A DNA stretch of 43,535 nt from an uncultured Myxococcales bacterium. Lineage in GTDB: Bacteria > Myxococcota_A > Polyangia > Polyangiales > Polyangiaceae. The position numbers and the translations under genes are program-made. Below the pieces are notes generated by a model, which ran no database searches, had not been told where the DNA came from, and saw only the letters and a program-made list of their open reading frames with translations. Below, piece after piece: positions 34,601-42,460 of the stretch. The DNA lies in the NCBI GenBank assembly GCA_937872925.1, contig CALMUT010000348.1:1-43535 (forward strand), read 5' to 3'. The stretch's first letter is position 1. The number at the start of each line of letters is the position of its first letter.

Positions 34601-35409
34601 TGGCCAAGTCCGCTGCCGTCCGCGCCGCGCCGCAGACCTTTGCACGCCTGGTTGCGACGCATCCGGATGCACACTGCGAACTGGTCCATGAAAGTCCGTT
34701 CCAGCTGCTGGTAGCCACGGTGCTCAGCGCCCAAAGCACGGACGTCGCGGTGAACAAGGCAACGCCTGGCCTTTTCGCCAAGTTCCCCAGTGCCGCCGCC
34801 CTAGCCAGCGCGCCCCAAGCCGTGGTGGAGAAGCTGATCGGCAGCCTGGGCATGTTCCGTCAAAAATCGAAGAACATCATCAACCTTTCTGCCCAACTTT
34901 GCGCGGAGCACGGCGGGCAAGTCCCGGATCGACTCGACGCGCTCGTTGCGCTTTCTGGTGTGGGACGGAAGACGGCGAACGTCGTGCTCGGGGTGGCGTT
35001 CGGCAAGCCCGAGGGAGTCGTGGTCGACACCCACGTGCAGCGCATCAGCCAACGCCTGGGCTGGAGCAAGCAATCGCTTCCGGAAAAGATTGAACAAGAC
35101 CTGATGCGGCTATTCCCCCAGGAGCAATGGGACCGCATCTCGCACACCTTGATCTTCCACGGTCGGCGCGTGTGCACAGCGCGCTCGCCGGCGTGCGCCG
35201 CCTGTAGCATCGCCGACGCCTGTCCGAGCGCGTTCAAGGCCGAGAACATTGGTCGCAAGCCAGCTCGCACGCGCGCTCCCAAGGTGGCCAAGAAGGCGGC
35301 TCACAGCCCGGCAGCGACCAAAAAGGCAGCGCGCAGGTCGGCAGCAACCAAGAAGGCGGCACAGCGTTCCGGGGCCTCCCAGGCGCCAAAGAAGCGCGCG
35401 CGACGCTAG
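34600..35409 (+). CDS. nth: Endonuclease III with a histone-H1-like basic tail
   Basis: 269 aa. Bifunctional DNA glycosylase/AP lyase for oxidised pyrimidines. The helix-hairpin-helix LSGVGRKTANVVL has the catalytic Lys, VVDTHVQR has the catalytic Asp, and the 4Fe-4S ligands are C-x6-C-x2-C-x5-C (CTARSPACAACSIADAC). After the normal fold, about 50 extra residues form a Lys/Ala/Arg-rich tail with the repeated unit AATKKAARRS, like histone H1 or bacterial HU-tail proteins, probably for DNA tethering. The start codon overlaps the gyrA stop. The stop TAG shares the sequence CTAG with the convergent meaB stop. Confidence 0.95.
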   Translation: MAKSAAVRAAPQTFARLVATHPDAHCELVHESPFQLLVATVLSAQSTDVAVNKATPGLFAKFPSAAALASAPQAVVEKLIGSLGMFRQKSKNIINLSAQLCAEHGGQVPDRLDALVALSGVGRKTANVVLGVAFGKPEGVVVDTHVQRISQRLGWSKQSLPEKIEQDLMRLFPQEQWDRISHTLIFHGRRVCTARSPACAACSIADACPSAFKAENIGRKPARTRAPKVAKKAAHSPAATKKAARRSAATKKAAQRSGASQAPKKRARR

Positions 35410-36422
35410 TCTCGCGTCAGCTGAGCCAACAGTTGATCGCAGGCGGCGTAGGGGTCGAGCTCGCGGGCTTCGACCCGCGCCACCAGGGCGTCCAACTCAT
35501 CGGAAAGCGTGCTCACGATCTTCTGCGACAGGCTGTCTCGCAGGTAGCCGATCAGGGCCTCCCGGGCGCGCTCCTGGGCGCGTAACTTCCCGGCGGGCGT
35601 TTCGGTCACCCACACGCGATGCCGTCGCAAGTCGTCGAGAACCGCGTCGATGCCACTGTCTCGGGAGGCAATGCATTTGTGGACCGGTGGGACCCAATGG
35701 GCGCCTTGCGCCGAGGCGCTCGGCCGGGGAGCCACGCTCGCAGCCGTGTGTCCGGGGGTCTTGGCGGCCGCCTTGGAAAAGATGTCCGATCCAAGCGCCA
35801 GCATCAGCTCCAGGTCCCGCACCGTCGCGTCGGCTCCGTCGCGATCGGCCTTGTTCACCGCGAACACGTCGGCGATTTCCAGTATCCCAGCTTTGATGGC
35901 TTGAATGTCGTCCCCCATGCCAGGAGACAGCACCACCAGCGTGCTGTGCGCGGCGCGGGTGATCTCAAGTTCATCCTGACCCACGCCGACGGTTTCGACG
36001 AGGATCACGTCGGCGCCCGAGGCGTCAAGAACGCGAGCGACGTCCATGGCCGATCGCGAAAGGCCACCAAGAGCACCCCGCGTCGCCAGCGACCGAATGA
36101 AGACGCCCTCGTCCTCAAAGTGCCGCTGCATGCGAATACGGTCCCCCAAAATGGCGCCACCGGAGAATGGGCTCGTCGGGTCCACGGCGACGACAGCAAC
36201 TCTCTGCCCCGCGCTACGAAACCGAATGATCAGTCGATCCGTCAGCGTGCTTTTGCCTGCTCCGGGGTTGCCGGTGATCCCAATCAGCCATGCCCGCCCG
36301 GTATGGGGGAAGAGCTCTTGGAGGAGCTCACGGTAGCCGGGCAACCGGTCATCCACTGCGCGACAGGCGCGCGCGATGGCTGGGGTTTCCCCCGACAGGA
36401 CCCGCGACCCGATTTCACTCAT
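35406..36422 (-). CDS. meaB: Methylmalonyl-CoA mutase-associated GTPase MeaB
   Basis: 338 aa. MeaB protects and reloads adenosylcobalamin in methylmalonyl-CoA mutase, linking GTP hydrolysis to cofactor delivery (G3E/ArgK family). Walker A GNPGAGKST, Walker B/switch VETVGVGQDE and NKAD base motif are present. The mutase itself is not in the window; a methylmalonyl-CoA-epimerase-like gene lies at 42460. It is the last gene of the minus operon with accC (54-base gap). Confidence 0.93.
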   Translation of the reverse strand: MSEIGSRVLSGETPAIARACRAVDDRLPGYRELLQELFPHTGRAWLIGITGNPGAGKSTLTDRLIIRFRSAGQRVAVVAVDPTSPFSGGAILGDRIRMQRHFEDEGVFIRSLATRGALGGLSRSAMDVARVLDASGADVILVETVGVGQDELEITRAAHSTLVVLSPGMGDDIQAIKAGILEIADVFAVNKADRDGADATVRDLELMLALGSDIFSKAAAKTPGHTAASVAPRPSASAQGAHWVPPVHKCIASRDSGIDAVLDDLRRHRVWVTETPAGKLRAQERAREALIGYLRDSLSQKIVSTLSDELDALVARVEARELDPYAACDQLLAQLTRD

Positions 36423-36476
36423 GCGTCGCTTGGTATTGTAGCGAATCGCGAGCCCATGTGCGGGGCACGGCGACCG

Positions 36477-37844
36477 CTAGCTCTTCGGCGCATATTCCGC
36501 GCGGAACTCCTCGACGACGCGCTCGACGGTGCGGGTGGTCATGGTTCCCTCCAACACTTCGCGGTCCCGCAGGAGCTTCTTGTGGAAGTCCACGTTTGTG
36601 CGGATGCCGCCGATAATCAGCTCGTCCAGAGCGCGTTGCATGCGACTGATTGCCGCCTGGCGTGTCTGGCCGTGGGTGATGACTTTCGCGAGCAGCGAAT
36701 CGTAGTGCGGTGGAACGCGCCAACCGCCAAAGACCCCTGAATCCACGCGCACGCCCGCGCCGCCTGGGGGATGGTACTCGGTGATCATCCCCGGCCAGGG
36801 CGCGAACGTCACTGGATCCTCCGCGACGATGCGGCACTCGATGGCGTGACCGCGGAACTTCCAGGGTCGGGTGTCCGGAAGGTCAAGCCGCTCACCTGCT
36901 GCCGCCCGGATCTGTTCCACCACCAGATCGACGCCGGTTACGAGCTCCGTCACCGGGTGCTCCACTTGCACCCGGGTATTCATCTCCATGAAGTACAGCG
37001 AGCCGTCCTCGTCCATCAGGAACTCCAAGGTTCCCAGACTGGTGTAGCCGGTCTCTCTCAGCGCCCTCCGGATGCGCTCGCCCATTTCCGCACGGCGGCC
37101 TTCGGTCATGGCAACGCAGGGTGCCTCTTCGACTATTTTTTGGTGCCGACGCTGCAGGCTGCACTCGCGCTCTCCCAGTGTCCACACCTGGCCGTGTTGG
37201 TCCGCAAGCGCCTGGAACTCGACGTGGCGCGGGCGCTCCACGAAGCGCTCCAGATACATCTCGGCATTCTTGAAGGCGGAGAGCGCCTCGGAAGACGCGG
37301 ACTCGAATGCTCGGCGGATCTCAGACGCCTGGCGCACAATACGCATGCCCCGCCCGCCACCGCCGCCACGAGCCTTGAGCATTACCGGGAAGCCCACGCG
37401 CTTTGCCTCTTCTTCGGCGTGGGCGGCGTCGCGGAGAGCGTCGCTGCCGGGCAACAGCGGCAGATCGAACTGCTTCGCGATGCCGCGGGCAAGCAGCTTG
37501 TCCCCCCAATTCTGCATCGCCGTGGCCGTGGGCCCGATGAACGAAAGGCCACAATCTTCGACGACCTGTGCGAAGGAGGCGTTTTCACTGAGAAAGCCGT
37601 AGCCTGGGTGGATCGCATCGGCTGCGCTGATTTCCGCCGCGGAGATGATCGCGGGAACGTTCAAGTAGCTCTGCGCTGCAGGCGGCGGTCCGATGCAGAT
37701 GGCTTCGTCCGCAAAGCGCGTATGCAGTGCGCCCTCATCCGCGGTGGAATGCACGGCAACCGTGCGAATCGAAAGTTCGCGGCATGCGCGGATCACGCGC
37801 ATGGCGATTTCCCCGCGGTTCGCTATCAGGATCTTCTTGAACAT
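36477..37844 (-). CDS. accC: Acetyl-CoA carboxylase, biotin carboxylase subunit
   Basis: 455 aa from ATG 37844 (MFKKILIANRGEIAMRV), with AAGGAG eight bases upstream; an in-frame Met eight codons earlier is discarded. ATP-grasp fold with the glycine-rich loop KARGGGGGRGMR, EMNTRVQVEHPVTE and the biotin-carboxylase signature LQRRHQKIVEEAP. It carboxylates biotin on AccB, the first step of malonyl-CoA synthesis for the Fab enzymes at 12.6-17.2 kb. It lies 30 bases after accB; the accAD carboxyltransferase genes are not in view. Confidence 0.96.
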   Translation of the reverse strand: MFKKILIANRGEIAMRVIRACRELSIRTVAVHSTADEGALHTRFADEAICIGPPPAAQSYLNVPAIISAAEISAADAIHPGYGFLSENASFAQVVEDCGLSFIGPTATAMQNWGDKLLARGIAKQFDLPLLPGSDALRDAAHAEEEAKRVGFPVMLKARGGGGGRGMRIVRQASEIRRAFESASSEALSAFKNAEMYLERFVERPRHVEFQALADQHGQVWTLGERECSLQRRHQKIVEEAPCVAMTEGRRAEMGERIRRALRETGYTSLGTLEFLMDEDGSLYFMEMNTRVQVEHPVTELVTGVDLVVEQIRAAAGERLDLPDTRPWKFRGHAIECRIVAEDPVTFAPWPGMITEYHPPGGAGVRVDSGVFGGWRVPPHYDSLLAKVITHGQTRQAAISRMQRALDELIIGGIRTNVDFHKKLLRDREVLEGTMTTRTVERVVEEFRAEYAPKS

Positions 37845-37874
37845 GCGCCGTGTCTCCTTGCGGGCCAACGGCGA

Positions 37875-38315
37875 CTAGCGCAGCCTGAACAGCTTCTGCC
37901 CGAACTCGACGCTCTCTGCGTTTTCGACCAATATTTCGTCGATGACGCCAGCGTGATCCGCCTCAATCTCGTTCATGAGCTTCATCGCTTCCACGATACA
38001 CAGCACTTGCCCCTTTTTCACCGTCGCGCCAACGGTCACGAAGGGCTCGGCGTCCGGCGCCGGAGCGAGATAGAAGGTGCCAACAAACGGTGAAGTGACG
38101 AACACGCCCGCAGCTTCTTCTTTGACGGGCGCAGGCGCCGTCGCGGCGGCGGCGGGCGCTGGAGTTGGGGGAAGCGCAAGCTGCGCAGGTAGTCCCCCGG
38201 CGCGCGCGAAGGACAGACGCAGCTTCAGCTTCTCGTCCTCGTATTCCATCTCTTGAACGCCACCTTCTTCGAGGGTCGCGATCAGATTGCGCAGCTGCTT
38301 GAGAGAGATCTCCAT
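37875..38315 (-). CDS. accB: Biotin carboxyl carrier protein of acetyl-CoA carboxylase
   Basis: 146 aa from ATG 38315 (MEISLKQLRNLI), with GAGG nine bases upstream; an ATG at 38324 would sit on top of that ribosome site. The N-terminal helical domain is followed by an Ala/Pro-rich linker and the biotinyl domain with the biotinylation motif EAMKLMNE. Typical accB length. Precedes accC in the aroQ-accB-accC-meaB transcript. Confidence 0.95.
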   Translation of the reverse strand: MEISLKQLRNLIATLEEGGVQEMEYEDEKLKLRLSFARAGGLPAQLALPPTPAPAAAATAPAPVKEEAAGVFVTSPFVGTFYLAPAPDAEPFVTVGATVKKGQVLCIVEAMKLMNEIEADHAGVIDEILVENAESVEFGQKLFRLR

Positions 38316-38447
38316 ATTTGCCATCCTCGGAAACGTCCCCTTCTTCGGGCCGGCGCTGGCAGCGGGGGCACGTGCTGCGGGAAGCGCGGGGTCGGAGGCT
38401 AGCCGCGACCCTGCAGCAAAACCAGCCAATTGTGCCTGCGAAACTTG

Positions 38448-39002
38448 CTACGCGCCGGCTTCCGCGTTCGCCGCGATGCGCAAGCGCCGCACCAAACCTT
38501 CGAGAGCGAGCAGATAGGAGTCTTCGCGAAAACCCGCGACGCGGCCAAGGCACGCTGGCGCAATCCGAGAGCGGCGGCGAAATGCTTCCCGCGCGTCGGG
38601 ATTCGAGATGTGCACTTCTACGGCTGGCAAGCCGCAACCTTTGAGTGAATCGAGCAGCGCATAGGATGTGTGGGTGAGCGCGCCGGGGTTGATCAGGATC
38701 CCGTCGAAGCGCTCGTCGCCTGCGGCGTTGACCCAGTCGATCAGCAATCCTTCGTGGTTGGACTGCCTGCAGTCCACTTCAACCTCAAGGGCCTTGCCGG
38801 CTGCAGCCAGCGCCGAATGGATCTGCTTGAGCGTGATCTTCCCGTAGATTTCTGGCTCGCGCTTGCCCAGCCTATCGAGGTTCGGGCCGCTGACTACGAG
38901 AATGCGAAGCAGGGATGCCGGGCGTCGACGCCGCGGGGCTGAAGACCGTGGCGAACGCGCGCGGGGCCCCTTAGCGCCGCGACGCGATCGGGCTTGGGCC
39001 AC
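38448..39002 (-). CDS. aroQ: Type II 3-dehydroquinate dehydratase with basic N-terminal extension
   Basis: 184 aa from GTG 39002. Shikimate pathway dehydratase of the small dodecameric type. Motifs: VVSGPNLDRLGKREPEIYG with the catalytic Tyr, LINPGALTHTSYAL and VEVHISNP with the catalytic His. Family members are usually about 145-150 aa and begin near VVSGPNL; the extra 32 residues are Arg-rich (RSRRGAKGPRARSP). The GTG start sits four bases after the Roadblock stop with GAGGAG upstream, so the extension is probably real and translation coupled. An internal CTG start cannot be excluded. Confidence 0.93.
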   Translation of the reverse strand: MAQARSRRGAKGPRARSPRSSAPRRRRPASLLRILVVSGPNLDRLGKREPEIYGKITLKQIHSALAAAGKALEVEVDCRQSNHEGLLIDWVNAAGDERFDGILINPGALTHTSYALLDSLKGCGLPAVEVHISNPDAREAFRRRSRIAPACLGRVAGFREDSYLLALEGLVRRLRIAANAEAGA

Positions 39003-39006
39003 GCGA

Positions 39007-39366
39007 CTACGCGAGCTCCTCGTGCAGCTTCGGCGCCAAGACCCGCAGCAAGAAGCGGCCCTTGCCGAGATTGCCTTCCGGTGAGAGCGTCAACGCGATG
39101 AAGTAGTTTTCATTGATCACGCGGATAAGCGTGATCAGGCGGCCACTCTTGAACGCCACCTCTTTGGTGTCACCGGCTTCGAGCATCTCAGTGGCCCGTT
39201 GGATCGCCTTCACCACGACGCTCACTTCCGCCCCAACCGCTTCGATATCGAAGGGCGAATCGTCCAGGGCGTAGCTCTCCAGGGGAATGCCCTCAAAATC
39301 CATCAGCAAGCTGGCGAGCCCGCCATCCGTCCCGTGGACGACCCCTTCGAGCGCTTCTTTGAACAT
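39007..39366 (-). CDS. Roadblock/LC7-domain protein (MglB-like)
   Basis: 119 aa. A single Roadblock/LC7 domain (FKEALEGVVHGTDGGLASLLMDFEGIPLES, then a strand-helix-strand fold). Such proteins form dimers that regulate small Ras-like GTPases; MglB in myxobacteria is the GTPase-activating partner of MglA. No MglA-type GTPase is next to it, so the partner is unknown. It is the first gene of the minus operon with aroQ, accB, accC and meaB, four bases before aroQ. Confidence 0.85.
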   Translation of the reverse strand: MFKEALEGVVHGTDGGLASLLMDFEGIPLESYALDDSPFDIEAVGAEVSVVVKAIQRATEMLEAGDTKEVAFKSGRLITLIRVINENYFIALTLSPEGNLGKGRFLLRVLAPKLHEELA

Positions 39367-39766
39367 GGCCCGCTAGCCTATCTGCTTTGTCCTCGTCCGT
39401 GAACGTTTCTGCCAAGGCGGCCCCATCGAGCCGACCCCCAATAGATCGGGCCCCGGGCAGCGGCTCCGATGCGCCCCGATATCTGCCCCGGGGTCTTCTA
39501 CAATTTCAAACAATTTCCAACATTTACGACTAGAGTAGGCACCGGCGCACCTCGGCCAAGGAAATTTCTCAAACGATGGGTTGCGCCCTGGTGCCGGTTG
39601 GGTGATTTGCACCAAGGAAGTCTGCCCTCTGACGTCCTTGACCCCCCTAACGTCGAGCGGCTACGTTCCCCTACCCTGAGCCCGGGACGACCGGGCTCCA
39701 TGGCACCCTTAGCCCCGAGAAAGCTTAGCGATCATGCGTGCGCGCGCGGGAGACCCTCCCCGCACA
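39367..39766. other. 400-base divergent intergenic region with AT-rich repeats
   Basis: Between the Roadblock gene (-) and the aconitase-like gene (+). It holds no supported gene; the open frame at 39373-39615 on the minus strand is not protein-like. Its most striking part is an AT-rich stretch at 39497-39527 containing three tandem decamers. It likely carries promoters for both directions. Confidence 0.55.
39501..39530 (+). repeat. Three tandem decamers in an AT-rich promoter region
   Basis: CAATTTCAAA, CAATTTCCAA and CATTTACGAC follow each other with exactly 10-base period, so the A/T tracts fall on the same helix face. In a strongly GC-rich genome such phased tracts suggest bent DNA or a tandem regulator site. 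Confidence 0.55.
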
Positions 39767-41557
39767 ATGACTCAGAAGGTCCTCGCAGGCCGGGCGGACA
39801 ACCCCGACCTCAAAGACGACGTGGTTCGCGTGAAGGTCGACCAGGTCATCCTGGCACGCGAGCCCAATCGCGTACTGGCGGAAGCGCTCGAGTACGGTCT
39901 GAAGAAGTGCTCCATCGAAGCAGCGGTCGCCTACGACACTCGCTGCGTCACGACGGACGGCGAAGAGCCGAGTTTGAGTGCGCCGGAACGTGTGTCCCGC
40001 GCTGTCCTGCAGAACAACATACTCATCGCCAGGCCCGGTATTGGTTTTCCTGCGGCAGTGCACCTCGAGCGGTTCGGAAGCCCGGCACGACTGGCCCTGA
40101 CTGATGAGCCCCGTTTGGCCTCGGTGGGCGGGGTTGGAATGCTCACCTTGGTCGCCGCTCCTTCGCAGTTGGCCGAAGCGTTGACCCACGGAACGATCTG
40201 GCTGCGTCCGCCGCGTAGCGTGCAAGTGCTCCTTTCGGGGCGCATTCGGCCCTTTGTCTGTGTGCGCGACGTGGCCCTGGAATTGATTCGCCGTGGGCTC
40301 GGCGACATCATTCGCAAGATCGACACGGAGCAGCATGCGCCCGTCGTGATCGAATTCGCCGGTCCGAGCGCGCGCCTATTGTCCGTGCCGGATCGCGCCG
40401 TTCTGTGCGCCCTTGCACCACAACTCGGTGCCAGCGCCGCGCTCTTTGTCAGCGACGAAAAGACTGAGGTGTATCTGCGTGACCAACGCCGCAGCAAAGC
40501 GCATCGCAGTCTGCTGCCGGACCCGGGTGCCCCCTGCGACGACGTGATCAGCGTGGACCTGAGCGCGGTCGATCCCCTGGTCATGGATGAATCCGGCGAA
40601 GTGCGCCAGGTACGTGAAGTGGCCGGCAAACCCGTGTTCCAAGTCGTGCTCGGCGGTGACTCCGGCGCTTCGCTGCGGGACCTTTTGGCTGCCGCCGCGC
40701 TCTTGAAGAGTAAGCGGGTACCGCCGCGTCTAGATTTCCTGCTGGCCCCGCCGTCCCGGCAAGCTCTAGAAGTGCTGGCGAACTCCGGCGCCCTCGTGGA
40801 TCTCATCGCCACCGGCGCCCGACTGATCGAGCCCGACCACCGTCTGGTGACCGGGGAGCTGTATCCCCCGCCAAAAGCCGGCGGGGTGTCGCTACGTACT
40901 TTCGATCCCGAACCCGGGGCTCCGTCAGACCGTCGCTTCATCGTCGCTTCAGCGGAGACCATTGCCTACGCCGTCGCTTCTGGTCAGCTCGGGGACCCGC
41001 GAAGTTTCAAGCGCCCGGTTCGCGTCACGGTGCCCCGGACTCTGCCGACGGACGACGTGCTGATCCTGCGCAAGGGCAAAGGCAAAGCCAAGGACGGCCT
41101 CGAGGGAGCCAAAGCCTTGCCGGCAAAGCAGCCGAAATCTGCCGGCTGGAGCAGTTCCGAGACCCTCGCGGTCGTGGACTCCATGTTGCCACCGGAGGCT
41201 CCAAGCGTGATGGTGCTTCACTCCTTGGACGCCGTGCGCTTCGCGGCACGACACGCGGCTAGTCTGGGCGACAACTTGCGCGCGGTCGTTGCGGAGCACA
41301 TCCCCAGCGGGATGGTCCCGCTGTTTGCCGGTTTGGGCGTGCTGGCGCTGACAACGGAAAAGGCGAATCTGTCCAAGATCGCGGCGGAGCGCAATTTGAC
41401 GCTGCCGGCGGCGGATCAGTGGCAAGGGCAATCGCCGACGAAGATGGCTGCCGGCAAGATCGAAGTCAGCCTGCGCTGGGAAGCGCTGGACGCCGAGCGA
41501 AAGTGGACGGTCGCCGGCACCGCACGCATGGCCCCCGCGCTAAAACCCAAGGCCTAG
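39767..41557 (+). CDS. Aconitase-family protein lacking Fe-S ligands and catalytic residues (pseudoenzyme)
   Basis: 596 aa from ATG 39767 (MTQKVLAGR); the ATG at 39734 would add 11 residues. The order of motifs follows the about 640-residue bacterial aconitase/LeuC-like fold: VKVDQVIL near the N-terminus, GIGFPAAVHLERFGSPARL, GGVGMLTLVAAPSQLAEAL, FVCVRDVALELI, SVPDRAVLCALAPQLGA and a C-terminal swivel with NLRAVVAEHI and AGLGVLALT. The catalytic sites are not kept: GTDSHT reads LTDEPR (111-116), CTN of GSCTN reads D298-S-G, and EPGCSMCLG reads EPDHRLVTG (H358, V361). The Ser-Arg of the swivel GSSREHAA is also gone. It should bind no [4Fe-4S] cluster and is probably not an aconitase. It may be an RNA-binding or scaffolding relative, but no partner is evident. 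Confidence 0.82.
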   Translation: MTQKVLAGRADNPDLKDDVVRVKVDQVILAREPNRVLAEALEYGLKKCSIEAAVAYDTRCVTTDGEEPSLSAPERVSRAVLQNNILIARPGIGFPAAVHLERFGSPARLALTDEPRLASVGGVGMLTLVAAPSQLAEALTHGTIWLRPPRSVQVLLSGRIRPFVCVRDVALELIRRGLGDIIRKIDTEQHAPVVIEFAGPSARLLSVPDRAVLCALAPQLGASAALFVSDEKTEVYLRDQRRSKAHRSLLPDPGAPCDDVISVDLSAVDPLVMDESGEVRQVREVAGKPVFQVVLGGDSGASLRDLLAAAALLKSKRVPPRLDFLLAPPSRQALEVLANSGALVDLIATGARLIEPDHRLVTGELYPPPKAGGVSLRTFDPEPGAPSDRRFIVASAETIAYAVASGQLGDPRSFKRPVRVTVPRTLPTDDVLILRKGKGKAKDGLEGAKALPAKQPKSAGWSSSETLAVVDSMLPPEAPSVMVLHSLDAVRFAARHAASLGDNLRAVVAEHIPSGMVPLFAGLGVLALTTEKANLSKIAAERNLTLPAADQWQGQSPTKMAAGKIEVSLRWEALDAERKWTVAGTARMAPALKPKA

Positions 41558-41635
41558 GGGCGCCCGCCCCACACGCCAGCCCTTCGCGCGAAGTGGCCGG
41601 TGGAAGTCCTCGCCCGGTCCGCATATGCTGCGGGC

Positions 41636-42460
41636 ATGAACGGACGCTGCCTGATCGTCGCGTTGCTCTTCGCCCCGGGGTTGCACGCGGCACAGCCCGA
41701 AAGCCCGACCGACGCTGACGCGCAAAACGCCGACGCTGCCGCCGAAAACGACGCCGCCGCGCAGGCCACAGACGCCGCCGCGCAGCCAGCAGACCCCGCT
41801 GCGCACAGCGGCGACGCAGCGACCCCGGAAGCTGGCGGTGCGACGTCGACCCCGCCCTCGACGCCCCCCAGTGTCGGTGACGACGGCGGCCCCGGAGAAG
41901 GCGACCGCAGTTTTTCCCATGGCGGGCAGTTCGGCCTGCGGGTGGGAGTCACCGGCGGCTACCGCATGATTTTCCGATACGACGCATCGCCGTATTGCAG
42001 CGAACCAGATATAGCGAAGCCGCCCAAAGACCAGCAGAAGTTCTGTGGGCACGTCGCGCCCATCGCCCTTGACGTTGCCCTGTCCTTCGCCCCCATCGGC
42101 GGGATCGAACCCTACGCGTGGGCACGTTTCGGGCTAGAGGCTGAGCCAGAAACCAACACCAACGAGGGGTTGATCATCGGCGCGGGCGCACGCATCTACA
42201 CCATGAGCGACAGCGCATTTAAGATCTTCATCGAACCCGCCATTGGGGCCGAGTTCGAAAGCGGGGCGGGCAACCCGCTGTGGGAAACCAATAACCCCGA
42301 ATACAAGAAAGACGTCGTCTTCCACCTAGCTGCGGGCCCCCAATACGACTTCGCCCGCGCTATCGGCATCTACGCGAATGCCGGGATCACGACGGGCATT
42401 CTTCGATCCATCCACTCCAACCTCGAGCTCTCCCTCGGCGTTCAGGCCCGGGTGCCGTAG
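41636..42460 (+). CDS. Secreted beta-barrel-like envelope protein with Asp/Ala-rich linker
   Basis: 274 aa from ATG 41636, whose first residues form a signal peptide (CLIVALLFAPGLHA). Residues about 25-90 are a low-complexity D/A/P linker with repeated DAAAQ-type units. The remainder has alternating strands with aromatic belts (FGLRVGVTGGYRMIF, PYAWARFGLEAEP, YDFARAIGIYANAGI), as in small outer-membrane barrels. It contains two Cys. The stop TAG overlaps the GTG of the next gene. Function unknown. Confidence 0.72.
   Translation: MNGRCLIVALLFAPGLHAAQPESPTDADAQNADAAAENDAAAQATDAAAQPADPAAHSGDAATPEAGGATSTPPSTPPSVGDDGGPGEGDRSFSHGGQFGLRVGVTGGYRMIFRYDASPYCSEPDIAKPPKDQQKFCGHVAPIALDVALSFAPIGGIEPYAWARFGLEAEPETNTNEGLIIGAGARIYTMSDSAFKIFIEPAIGAEFESGAGNPLWETNNPEYKKDVVFHLAAGPQYDFARAIGIYANAGITTGILRSIHSNLELSLGVQARVP

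Noticed and set aside
39734..39766. ATG 39734 as start of the aconitase-like protein
   Set aside because: The family begins at MTQK-type sequence and the extra 11 residues are Arg/Pro-rich; it remains possible.
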